This document shows positions 9,625-17,284 of a stretch of DNA of 61,586 bases, one piece after another. Every line of letters starts with the position of its first letter. Position 1 is the first letter of the stretch. Source of the DNA: an uncultured bacterium (GTDB lineage Bacteria > Verrucomicrobiota > Lentisphaeria > Victivallales > Victivallaceae); contig CASFRF010000072.1 of NCBI GenBank assembly GCA_949297015.1, positions 1 through 61,586 on the forward strand, in the 5' to 3' direction. The notes below the pieces were generated by a model. It searched no databases. It saw only the letters and a list, made by a program, of their open reading frames with translations, and had not been told where the DNA came from. A program made the position numbers and the translations under genes.

Positions 9625-10091
9625 GCGCGCAGACGCGCCAGCGCCTCGCGCACCGTGTCGCCCTCCGGGAAGCGCCAGTCGGGGACCAGTTCCGCCAGCG
9701 GTTCGAGGACGAAGCGCCGCTGCCGGGCGCGGGGATGGGGCAGCGTCAGCTCCGGGGTTGAGCGCCGCTCCATCCCGAACAGGATCAGATCCAGATCGAG
9801 GGTGCGCGACTGGTGAAACCCGTGCTCCCGCGGCCGTCCGGCGGCCACCTCCAGACGCTGGAGGTGGGCCAGCAGCTGCTCCGGAGTGCCGGGCCACTCG
9901 CCGACCACCACAGCGTTGACGAAGTCGGGCGTTCCGGGGGGGCAGGCGACCGCCGGATTGCGGAGCAGGCTGCTCTGCCGGGCCCGGCGCAGACCGGCCT
10001 GTCGCAGCTGCGCGACGGCGGCGGCGAAGAGCGCGCGCGAATCGCCCAGATTTCCACCCAGAGCGATGGCGCAGGGGGTAAAGATTTCCAC
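9603..10091 (-). CDS. folK: 6-hydroxymethyl-7,8-dihydropterin pyrophosphokinase
   Basis: 162 residues; transfers pyrophosphate from ATP to 6-hydroxymethyl-7,8-dihydropterin in folate synthesis. Signatures are IALGGNLGDSRALF at the N-terminus, the core SRTLDLDLILFG with the metal-binding DLD, and the following LPHPRARQRRFVLEPLAEL. The start is a GTG at 10091; the family start fits (MEIFTPCAIALGGNLGD) and no ATG is available. It is convergent with miaA and divergent from fmt, with which it shares a promoter region. No folP or folE is present in the window. Confidence 0.93.
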   Translation of the reverse strand: MEIFTPCAIALGGNLGDSRALFAAAVAQLRQAGLRRARQSSLLRNPAVACPPGTPDFVNAVVVGEWPGTPEQLLAHLQRLEVAAGRPREHGFHQSRTLDLDLILFGMERRSTPELTLPHPRARQRRFVLEPLAELVPDWRFPEGDTVREALARLRAQAPAES

Positions 10092-10108
10092 TTTTTTCAG
10101 GCCTCAGA

Positions 10109-10137
10109 TTGTTTTTTCGGGGAATCAGAGGTATATT
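10109..10137 (+). promoter_or_regulatory. Promoter for fmt
   Basis: TTGTTT (10109-10114), 17-base spacer, TATATT (10132-10137). Predicted start about 10144. The -10 box overlaps that of the opposing folK promoter. Confidence 0.6.
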
Positions 10138-10163
10138 TTAACACTTGCGGACTATTTATACAA
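10135..10163 (-). promoter_or_regulatory. Promoter for folK
   Basis: On the minus strand TTGTAT (10163-10158), 17-base spacer, TAAAAT (10140-10135). Predicted start about 10128, leader near 37 bases. Shares three bases with the fmt -10 box, so the two promoters cannot be occupied at once. Confidence 0.55.
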
Positions 10164-10178
10164 GGAAGCGCGAAGATC

Positions 10179-11150
10179 TTGGCCGGGAAAAAACCGAAAA
10201 TCTATTTTCTGGGATCGGGAGCGATCACCATTCCGATTCTCCAGACGCTGCTGGCGGCGCCGGAGCTGGAGCTGGTCGGGCTCGGTTCGCAGCTGGACCG
10301 CCCCGCGGGGCGGAAACGGCTCCTGAGTCCGACGCCGTTCGCCGAAGCGGCGGCGGCGATGGGGTGCGCGGTGGATAAGTTCTCCAACGTCAACGCCCCG
10401 GAGGTGCTGGCCTATCTGGAGGCGCTGGAGCCGGATCTGCTGCTGGTGGTCTCCTTCGGTCAGATTCTGAAGGAGCCGCTGCTGGCGCTGCCGCGCCGGG
10501 GGTGCGTGAACATTCACGCCTCGCTGCTTCCGAAATACCGCGGAGCGTCGCCGATCGCCACGGCGCTCTACCACCGCGATGCCGAAACCGGGATCGCCTA
10601 CATGGCCATGGAAAAGGGGCTCGACACCGGCGGCATTTACCGGCTGTTCCACTTCCCGCTCACCGGGACCGAGCGGGCCGACGAACTGGAACGCAAGCTC
10701 GGCGAACTGGCCGCGCACCACGCGGTCGAGACGCTGCTGGCGATCGCCCGGGGCGAATGCCGGGCGCAGCCGCAGCCGGCCACCGGGGTCAGCGTCTGCA
10801 CCAAGATCCGGAAGAGCGACGGCCGGATCGACTGGCGCCGGCCGGCCGCGGCCATCGAGGCGATGACCCGGGCCTTCCACCCCTGGCCGGGCAGCAGTTT
10901 TGAGCTCCGGACCGGGGAGCGGAACGTGGTTCTGCAGCTGCTCTCGGCCCGGGTGCGGCCGGAGCTCCGGGGGGAGCCCGGAGCCGCTTTGCGCTGCGAC
11001 AAGGGCGGCTGGGTGATCGGGTGCGGCGAGCAGGCGCTGGAGATTCTGAGCGTGGCACCGCCGGGGAAGCGGGAGATGAGCAGCATCGCATTTTTAAACG
11101 GACTCCGGGCCCGGCCGGAGATCATTGTCGAGGAGCCGTCCATCAGCTGA
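10179..11150 (+). CDS. fmt: Methionyl-tRNA formyltransferase
   Basis: 323 residues; formylates initiator Met-tRNA using 10-formyltetrahydrofolate. The N-terminal Rossmann part begins KPKIYFLGSGAITIPILQTL; the catalytic Asn-His-Asp set is in VNIHASLLPKYRGASPI and EKGLDTGGIY. The C-terminal ~100 residues form the OB-like tRNA-binding domain. There is no ATG near the family start, so TTG at 10179 is chosen, giving (M)AGKKPKIYFLG, with AAGGAAG-type purines upstream. A longer frame upstream is antisense to folK and is not believed. No def gene adjoins it. Divergent from folK. Confidence 0.92.
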   Translation: MAGKKPKIYFLGSGAITIPILQTLLAAPELELVGLGSQLDRPAGRKRLLSPTPFAEAAAAMGCAVDKFSNVNAPEVLAYLEALEPDLLLVVSFGQILKEPLLALPRRGCVNIHASLLPKYRGASPIATALYHRDAETGIAYMAMEKGLDTGGIYRLFHFPLTGTERADELERKLGELAAHHAVETLLAIARGECRAQPQPATGVSVCTKIRKSDGRIDWRRPAAAIEAMTRAFHPWPGSSFELRTGERNVVLQLLSARVRPELRGEPGAALRCDKGGWVIGCGEQALEILSVAPPGKREMSSIAFLNGLRARPEIIVEEPSIS

Positions 11151-11330
11151 ACGGGGGAATGCGGCCCGGCTTGCGGGCGACGGCGACAACCAGGAAAGAA
11201 GCAACGGGTTCCGCGCCCCCCGGTCGGAACCCGGAACGACGGAGGCGTGAACGCTCCGAACCGGGCAACCCGTCGCCATTGCCGGAGCGGAACGGCCGCC
11301 GTCGAACTCAGGAAAGACAGATTTTGGATT
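11151..11330 (+). other. Structured leader region before rng
   Basis: 180 bases without a gene. GGGTTCCG (11206-11213) pairs with CGGAACCC (11225-11232), and GCTCCG (11253-11258) can pair with CGGAGC (11283-11288). I see no good -35/-10 pair. The region could be a long 5' leader; RNase E/G genes in other bacteria can be controlled through their own leaders, so autoregulation is possible but not shown here. Confidence 0.35.
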
Positions 11331-12962
11331 ATGGAGACAGCCAACGTGAAAAAAATCGTGCTCAACTGCGAGAAGCTGGAGACCCGCTTCGCCCTGTTGA
11401 GCAACAACCGGCTTGAAGAGTATGAGATCGAGCGCTTTGACGACTCGCCCAAGGTCGGCTCGATCTACCTCGGGCGGATTGTGAATCTGGAGCCGTCGCT
11501 GCAGGCGGCCTTTATCGACATCGGGGCGGAGAAGAACGCCTTTCTGCACTATCACGACATGATTCCCGGCGGCGAGGACCTGCTCGAGCGCCGGGCCGAA
11601 GAGGCCGAAAAAGAGGAGCACAACGGCGAACAGCTCACCACCCGGCGCAGCAAGCGCAACGCCGCCCAATCGGCCCGGGCCGCGGAGATCCACAGTCAGG
11701 CGGCCTCGCTGCGGAAGAAGAAACTGACCGTGAACACCATCCCGGAGTTTTTCAAGCCGGGCATGGAGATTCTGGTGCAGGTGGTCAAGTCGCCGCTGGG
11801 CACCAAGGGCGCGCGAGTCACCACCGACATTTCGATTCCCGGGCGCTTTCTGGTGCTGATGCCCTACGCCGACCACATCGGGCTCTCCACCAAAATCGAG
11901 GATGGACAGGAGCGGACCCGGCTGCGCAAGATCATGGCCGAACTGGAGCTGCCCGAAGGCATGGGCTTGATCTGCCGGACCGTGGGCGAAGGGCGCAAGA
12001 GCGTCTTTTTCAAACGCGACCTCTCGCTGCTGCTGGACTACTGGCATCAGGCCGAAAGCGCGATCGACAGCCGTCACGCGCCGCTGCTGGTCTACTCCGA
12101 GCCGACGCTGCTGGAGCGCACCGTGCGCGACTTCATGACCGAGGAGATCGACGGCATCGAGGTTGACGATCCGGCGGCCTACAAGAAGATTCACGACATG
12201 CTCAAGCGCTTCGGCGGGTTGCGCATGGCCCGCAAGGTCTCGCTCTACGGGGGAGCCGAGCCGATCTTCGACCACTTCAAGATCCACTCGCAGCTCGACA
12301 CGGTCTACAACCGGGTGGTGCGGCTGCCTGGCGGCGGCCACATCTGCATCGATGAGACCGAAGCGCTGATCGCCATTGACGTCAACTCCGGACGCGGCCG
12401 CAAGACCACCGAACAGCCGGAATTCATCCTTCAGACCAATCTGGAGGCGGCCGAGGAGATCGCCCGGCAGCTGCGGCTGCGCAACGTCGGCGGCCTGGTG
12501 GTGCTCGACTTCATCGACATGAAGAGCGCGCGCGACCGCGACGAGGTGTTCAAGCACATGAAAAAGCAGGTCAAAAGTGACCGGGCCAAAACCAAGGTCA
12601 CCCCGATCAGCAAGCTCGGGCTGATGGAGATGACCCGCCAGCGCGAACACGAAAGCGTGCTCGACACCGTCTACAACCCCTGCCCCTACTGCGGCGGCTC
12701 GGGCCGGGTCAAGTCGGCGCTGACCATGAGCGTGGAGATCCAGCGGAAACTCAACACGGTGCTGAAGAACAAGAAGTACCGCAACGTCGCCATCCGGGTG
12801 ATCATGCACCCCGAGGTGCTGGCCCGGCTCAAGAATGAGGACTCCGACCACCTGCGCGAGCTCGAGGAGAAGTACCGGAACACCCTCTCCTTCCGGGCCG
12901 ATCCGGCGCTGCACTGCGAAACCTTCAGACTGGTCGATCCGGCGACCGGAGCGGAGCTGTGA
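11331..12962 (+). CDS. rng: Ribonuclease G/E family endoribonuclease
   Basis: 543 residues from ATG 11331. Single-strand-specific endoribonuclease for rRNA maturation and mRNA decay. The S1 RNA-binding domain spans about residues 40-160 (KVGSIYLGRIVNLEPSLQAAFIDIG), with a charged insertion (EEAEKEEHNGEQ and TTRRSKRNAA) as in RNase E/G of several phyla. The catalytic DNase I-like part holds ALIAIDVNSGRG and VVLDFIDM with the metal-binding aspartates, and the Zn-link is PCPYCGGSGRV. There is no long C-terminal degradosome scaffold, so RNase G-like rather than full RNase E. A GTG at 11346 (reading MKKIVLNCEKLE) with GGAG nine bases upstream is an equally plausible start. It is followed after one base by the NtrC-type regulator. 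Confidence 0.93.
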   Translation: METANVKKIVLNCEKLETRFALLSNNRLEEYEIERFDDSPKVGSIYLGRIVNLEPSLQAAFIDIGAEKNAFLHYHDMIPGGEDLLERRAEEAEKEEHNGEQLTTRRSKRNAAQSARAAEIHSQAASLRKKKLTVNTIPEFFKPGMEILVQVVKSPLGTKGARVTTDISIPGRFLVLMPYADHIGLSTKIEDGQERTRLRKIMAELELPEGMGLICRTVGEGRKSVFFKRDLSLLLDYWHQAESAIDSRHAPLLVYSEPTLLERTVRDFMTEEIDGIEVDDPAAYKKIHDMLKRFGGLRMARKVSLYGGAEPIFDHFKIHSQLDTVYNRVVRLPGGGHICIDETEALIAIDVNSGRGRKTTEQPEFILQTNLEAAEEIARQLRLRNVGGLVVLDFIDMKSARDRDEVFKHMKKQVKSDRAKTKVTPISKLGLMEMTRQREHESVLDTVYNPCPYCGGSGRVKSALTMSVEIQRKLNTVLKNKKYRNVAIRVIMHPEVLARLKNEDSDHLRELEEKYRNTLSFRADPALHCETFRLVDPATGAEL

Positions 12963-12963
12963 A

Positions 12964-14361
12964 GTGACGGAACCCGCAGCCAGGCTGTTGATCGTAGACG
13001 ATGAACGCAGCACCCGCGAGGCGCTGGTCCGCTTCCTGCGCCGCCGTTACGAGCTGCACACCGCCGACGACGGCGCAGCCGCCATCGAATACCTGAAGCA
13101 CCACGACTGCGATCTGGTGTTGACCGATCTGCGCATGCCCGGCGCCGACGGCATGAGCGTGCTGGAGGCGGCGCGCAGCAAGGCCGATCCACCGCTGTGC
13201 ATTCTGTTCTCGGCCTACGGGTCCATTGAAAACGCGGTGCAGGCGGTCAAGGAGGGGGCCTTCGACTTCGTCACCAAGCCGGTCAAGCTCGAACAGCTCG
13301 AAGCGGTGATCGAAAAGGCGCTGGCCACCCGCCGGGCGAACCACCCTGAAACGCGGGATCCGGAGTCCGGCATCGTCGCCGCCTCGCCGCAGATGCGCGA
13401 AATTCTGGAGCTGATCCGCACCGTCGCCCCCGGCCGGGCCACCGTGCTGCTGACCGGCGAGAGCGGAACCGGCAAGGAGGTGGCGGCCCGGGCTTTGCAC
13501 GACTGGAGCGGACGCACCGGGCTCTTTGTGCCGGTGCACTGCGCGGCGCTCCCCGCCAATTTGCTGGAAAGTGAGCTGTTCGGTCACGAAAAGGGCGCCT
13601 TCACCGGCGCCACCGAACGGCGCAAGGGACGCTTTGAACTGGCCGAAAACGGGACGCTGTTTCTGGACGAAATCGGAGAGATCGATCCGACCACCCAGGT
13701 CAAGCTGCTGCGGGTGCTGGAAACCCGGACCTTTGAGCGGGTCGGCGGCGTCGAATCGCTGACCATCAACGCGCGGCTGGTGGCGGCGACCAACCGCGAT
13801 CTGGCCGCCATGGTGCGCGAAGGGACCTTCCGCGAAGACCTCTTCTACCGGCTCAATGTGGTGAATCTGGAGCTGCCGCCGCTGCGCGAGCGCCCGGAGG
13901 ACACGGCGATCCTGATCGACCGCTTTCTGCGGGAGGCGGCCGAGGAGAACAACCGGCCGCTGCCGGAACTCTCGGTGGAAGCGCGCCGGAAACTTCTGGC
14001 CTACGCCTGGCCGGGCAACATCCGCGAGCTCAAGAACTGCATGGAGCGCATGGTCGTGCTCAGCCGCACGCCGCACCTGGGGGTGGAGGAGCTGCCGCCG
14101 GAAATCCGGCGCGATCCGGCCACGACGCCGAAACCGGCCACCCCCGCCCCGTTGCCGGCGGCGGCGCCCCGACGGGCGCTGCCCGCGCCGGTCGAGCCGG
14201 TGCGGCGGATCGTGGATCTGGAACGGGCGGAGATCGAACAGGCGCTGCGCGAATGCGGCAACAACAAAACCCGGGCGGCGGAGATTCTGGGGATCAGCCG
14301 CCGGACGCTGCATCGCCGGTTGCGCGAATACGCGCTTGAAAAAGCGGATCAAGACGTGTAA
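12964..14361 (+). CDS. NtrC-family sigma54-dependent response regulator
   Basis: 465 residues from GTG 12964, one base after the rng stop codon and preceded by GGAGCGGAG. Domains: receiver (residues ~7-120) with DD at 12-13 and phosphoacceptor Asp55 in LTDLRMPGADG; AAA+ sigma54-activator domain (~135-370) with Walker A GESGTGKE, the sigma54-contacting ELFGHEKGAFTGA loop and FLDEIGE; a Pro/Ala-rich linker (~385-415); and a Fis-type helix-turn-helix (NNKTRAAEILGISRRTLHRRL). No histidine kinase gene is nearby, so its partner is unknown. The C-terminal codons and the stop codon form the metX promoter. Coexpression with rng is inferred from spacing. Confidence 0.93.
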   Translation: MTEPAARLLIVDDERSTREALVRFLRRRYELHTADDGAAAIEYLKHHDCDLVLTDLRMPGADGMSVLEAARSKADPPLCILFSAYGSIENAVQAVKEGAFDFVTKPVKLEQLEAVIEKALATRRANHPETRDPESGIVAASPQMREILELIRTVAPGRATVLLTGESGTGKEVAARALHDWSGRTGLFVPVHCAALPANLLESELFGHEKGAFTGATERRKGRFELAENGTLFLDEIGEIDPTTQVKLLRVLETRTFERVGGVESLTINARLVAATNRDLAAMVREGTFREDLFYRLNVVNLELPPLRERPEDTAILIDRFLREAAEENNRPLPELSVEARRKLLAYAWPGNIRELKNCMERMVVLSRTPHLGVEELPPEIRRDPATTPKPATPAPLPAAAPRRALPAPVEPVRRIVDLERAEIEQALRECGNNKTRAAEILGISRRTLHRRLREYALEKADQDV

Positions 14362-14364
14362 AGT
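14336..14364 (+). promoter_or_regulatory. Leaderless promoter for metX
   Basis: TTGAAA (14336-14341), exactly 17 bases, TAAAGT (14359-14364). Only six bases separate the -10 box from the metX ATG (14371), so the expected transcription start coincides with the start codon. The TAA stop codon of the upstream regulator is the first half of the -10 box. Confidence 0.6.
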
Positions 14365-14370
14365 ATTCGG

Positions 14371-15522
14371 ATGAACAGTTCGGAAAAAAGGCTGGTTGAG
14401 CCCCGTGACTTTTACTTCGGGGACGGCGAGGAGTCGGCACTGGAACTCGACTGCGGACGCAAGCTTTACGGCGTGAATCTGCGTTACGAGACCTACGGTC
14501 GGCTGGATGCTTCGCGCACCAACGCCGTGCTGGTGCTGCATGCGCTCTCCGGCGACGCCCATGTGGCCGACTATCACACCATGCAGGACCGCAAACCCGG
14601 CTGGTGGGACGAGATGGTCGGTCCCGGGCGACCGATCGATACGGAGAAGTACTTCGTGGTCTGTTCCAACGTGCTGGGGGGGTGTTCCGGTTCGACCGGA
14701 CCGCGGTCGATCAATCCGCAGACCGGAAAACGTTACAATCTGACCTTCCCGGTGATCACCATCCGCGACATGGTCCGGGCTCAGAAACGGCTGATGGAGC
14801 ATCTGAAGATCGACCGCTGGCTGGCGGTGATCGGCGGTTCGATGGGCGGCATGCAGGCGCTGGAGTGGGCCATCACCTATCCGGAATGCGTCCGCAGCGC
14901 GGTGCCGATTGCGACCACCAGTCAGCTTTCGCCGCAGAGCATCGCCTTCGACTGGGTCGGGCGCGAAGCGATCAAGAACGACCCGCACTGGGCCGGCGGC
15001 GACTACGAGGAGTCCGCGCCGAATCAGGGGCTGGCCACCGCCCGGATGCTGGCGCACATCACCTATCTGTCGGACGAATCGATGAAGAACAAGTTCGGAC
15101 GGGAGCTGCAGGAGAGCGAGCACTACTCGTTCGCCTTTCAGCGCGATTTCGCGGTCGAGAGCTATCTGGAGTATCAGGGGCGGCGGTTCGTCGAGCGGTT
15201 CGACGCCGACAGCTACTTTTACATCACCCGGGCGATGGACTACTTCGATCTGGCGGCGCGGGCCGACGGCAATCTGGCCGCGGCCTTCCGTCCGGCGCAG
15301 GCGGAGTTTCTGGTGGTGTCGTTCTCCAGCGACTGGCTGTTTCCGGCTGCGCAGTCGGAGGCGATTGTCCGGGCGCTGCTGCGGAACAAGCTTCGGGTGA
15401 CCTACTGCGAAATCGCCTCGGGCTATGGCCACGACGCCTTTCTGCTGGAGATCGAAACCCTCGGCGGCATGGTCCGGGACTTTCTGCGGAATCAGCTGCG
15501 GGAGGTGCACCGTGCCGGATGA
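14371..15522 (+). CDS. metX: Homoserine O-acyltransferase (MetX)
   Basis: 383 residues, alpha/beta-hydrolase fold; acylates homoserine (acetyl-CoA in most MetX enzymes) as the first dedicated step of methionine synthesis. The nucleophile is Ser157 in GGSMGG; the catalytic Asp is in SSDWLFP and the His in GYGHDAFLLE; VCSNVLGGCSGSTGP is a further MetX signature. The acyl donor cannot be fixed by eye. It overlaps metW by 11 bases, the classic metXW arrangement. Its own promoter appears to drive a leaderless transcript, although the 9-base gap to the upstream gene alone would suggest an operon. Confidence 0.95.
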   Translation: MNSSEKRLVEPRDFYFGDGEESALELDCGRKLYGVNLRYETYGRLDASRTNAVLVLHALSGDAHVADYHTMQDRKPGWWDEMVGPGRPIDTEKYFVVCSNVLGGCSGSTGPRSINPQTGKRYNLTFPVITIRDMVRAQKRLMEHLKIDRWLAVIGGSMGGMQALEWAITYPECVRSAVPIATTSQLSPQSIAFDWVGREAIKNDPHWAGGDYEESAPNQGLATARMLAHITYLSDESMKNKFGRELQESEHYSFAFQRDFAVESYLEYQGRRFVERFDADSYFYITRAMDYFDLAARADGNLAAAFRPAQAEFLVVSFSSDWLFPAAQSEAIVRALLRNKLRVTYCEIASGYGHDAFLLEIETLGGMVRDFLRNQLREVHRAG

Positions 15523-16144
15523 ACTCTTTTTCGGCTATCAGGTCCGACCGGACCAGGCGGTGATCGCCGAACATCTGGAGCCGGGGTCCCGGGTGCTCGA
15601 CCTCGGCTGCGGCGACGGCTCCTTTCTGGCCTATCTGCGCGAACTCAAGGGAATCCGCGGCATGGGCATTGAGATTTCCCAGTCCAAAATCGCCGAGTGT
15701 ATCGCTCACGGCGTACCGGTCATTCAGGGCAACCTCGACGCGCCGCTGACCTTCGCCGACGACGACAGTTTTGACTGCGTGGTCCTGAGTCACACCCTGC
15801 AGGAGACCCGGAACCCCGACCTGCTGCTGCGCGAAATCGCCCGGGTGGGCCGCAAGGCGGTGATCAGTTTTCTCAATTTCGGCCACCTCAGCTGTCGGCT
15901 TCAGCTGCTGCTGCACGGGCGGATGCCGGTCACCGGCAGCATGCCCTACAGCTGGTACAGCACACCGAACATTCACCTGGGGACGCTCAAGGATTTCCGG
16001 GAACTCTGCGCCAAGCTCCAGCTGGAGATCCTGCGCGAGACGCCGATCGTCCACGATTTTTCGGGATTGGCCAATCTGTGGCCCAATCTGTTCGCCCCGT
16101 CCTGTGTTTTTGAACTGGCTTCGGGAGCAGACAACCACTCCTGA
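15512..16144 (+). CDS. metW: Methionine biosynthesis protein MetW
   Basis: 210 residues from GTG 15512, with GGAGG six bases upstream inside metX. A class I methyltransferase-like fold: RVLDLGCGDGSFLAYL is the SAM-binding motif I, and VVLSHTLQETRNPDLLLREI, VISFLNFGHLSCRLQLLL and GRMPVTGSMPYSWYSTPNIH are characteristic of MetW. MetW is known to partner MetX in several bacteria and to be needed for full MetX activity; a methyl-transfer reaction is not established. The overlap of 11 bases with metX suggests coupled translation. Confidence 0.93.
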   Translation: MPDELFFGYQVRPDQAVIAEHLEPGSRVLDLGCGDGSFLAYLRELKGIRGMGIEISQSKIAECIAHGVPVIQGNLDAPLTFADDDSFDCVVLSHTLQETRNPDLLLREIARVGRKAVISFLNFGHLSCRLQLLLHGRMPVTGSMPYSWYSTPNIHLGTLKDFRELCAKLQLEILRETPIVHDFSGLANLWPNLFAPSCVFELASGADNHS

Positions 16145-16167
16145 GCCGCCACCTGAGGAGTCCCCCC

Positions 16168-17208
16168 ATGTCCCAGACCCCGCGCGAAGTCGTTCGTCGA
16201 ACGCTGACCTTTGACCGCCCGGAGCGCATCCCGGTGAATCTGTGGGTCCTGCCCTGGATGACCGAACACCACCCGGAGGAGACCGCCGCGCTGCTGGCGG
16301 ACTACCCCTCGGATCTGGCGGGGGCGCCGGGAGTCGGCGTCGGGCGCCGGGTGCGTGGCAATCCCTATGAACTCGGCGAATACACCGACGAGTGGGGCTG
16401 CTGCTTTGTCAACCTGCAGCGCGGAGTGATCGGCGAAGTCAAGAAGCCGCTGGTGAGCGACCTCGCCGACTGGCGAACGGTGGAGCCGCCGTGGGAACTG
16501 ATCCCCGGCCCGGAGGAGGAGGCCGCCGCCATCGCCCGGATCAACGACTTCTGCCGGAGCACCGACTGCTTTGTGCTGACCGGCTGCTGCCCCCGGATCT
16601 GGGAGCGCTACCAGTTCCTCCGCGGCAGCGAAAACGCGCTGATGGACGTGATGCTGCGCGAACCCGGCGTGGAGGAGCTGTTGAACCGGATCTTTGAGTT
16701 CTACCGCCGGGAGTTTGAATTCTGGGCGAAAACCGAGGTCGACGCCCTCTCCTTCATGGATGACTGGGGGACGCAGAAGGCGCTGCAGATTCCGCCGCCG
16801 ATCTGGCGCGAACTGTTCAAGCCGATGTACCGCGAATTCTGCCGGATCGGGCGCGAAGCCGGGAAATTCATGTTCATGCACTCCGACGGCTGCATCACCG
16901 AGATCTACCCGGACCTGATCGAGATCGGGGTCTCGGCGGTGAACTCCCAGCTCTTCTGCATGGATCTTGCGAAACTCTCCGAATTCCGGGGCCGGATCAC
17001 CTTCTGGGGGGAACTCGACCGCCAGCATGTGCTGTGCAGCGCCGACCCCGAGGCGGGACGCCGGGCGGTGCGGCAGGTGGCCGAACAGCTCTACACCCCC
17101 GACGGCGGCATCTTCTGTCAGTTCGAGCTCGGCCCCGGCTGCAATCCCGCCACCGCCCGGGCCGCCTGCGAGGAGTGGATGAAAATCTCCGCGCGCAACC
17201 GCCGCTGA
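16168..17208 (+). CDS. Uroporphyrinogen decarboxylase-like (UroD/MtaA/CmuA superfamily) protein
   Basis: 346 residues. The N-terminal TPREVVRRTLTFDRPERIPVN is typical of the non-heme UroD-like paralogues that are numerous in Lentisphaerota and anaerobes. The region FMHSDGCITEIYPDLIEIG carries His and Cys residues that resemble the zinc site of methylcobamide:CoM methyltransferases such as MtaA, rather than the arginine-rich porphyrinogen pocket. The role may be methyl transfer from a methylated compound or a fate in sugar metabolism, but the substrate is unknown. No corrinoid protein is adjacent. GAGGAG lies 10 bases before the ATG. The next gene, a GntR regulator, has its own promoter. Confidence 0.8.
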   Translation: MSQTPREVVRRTLTFDRPERIPVNLWVLPWMTEHHPEETAALLADYPSDLAGAPGVGVGRRVRGNPYELGEYTDEWGCCFVNLQRGVIGEVKKPLVSDLADWRTVEPPWELIPGPEEEAAAIARINDFCRSTDCFVLTGCCPRIWERYQFLRGSENALMDVMLREPGVEELLNRIFEFYRREFEFWAKTEVDALSFMDDWGTQKALQIPPPIWRELFKPMYREFCRIGREAGKFMFMHSDGCITEIYPDLIEIGVSAVNSQLFCMDLAKLSEFRGRITFWGELDRQHVLCSADPEAGRRAVRQVAEQLYTPDGGIFCQFELGPGCNPATARAACEEWMKISARNRR

Positions 17209-17217
17209 GAACGGGGC

Positions 17218-17246
17218 TTGACAAACCACGTCCGGGCCGCTACATT
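17218..17246 (+). promoter_or_regulatory. Sigma70-type promoter for the GntR regulator
   Basis: Consensus TTGACA (17218-17223), 17-base spacer, TACATT (17241-17246), nine bases after the UroD-like stop codon. Predicted start about 17253. Confidence 0.8.
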
Positions 17247-17284
17247 CCGGCAATCAAGGTCAGACGGCAGAAGGAGTGAGCAAC

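Noticed and set aside
9813..10178. N-terminal extension of fmt by about 120 codons
   Set aside because: The extension is antisense to folK and has no similarity to the family; TTG 10179 matches the Fmt start.
12925..15510. 861-codon open frame on the minus strand
   Set aside because: Antisense to the sigma54 regulator and metX, both with complete catalytic motifs.
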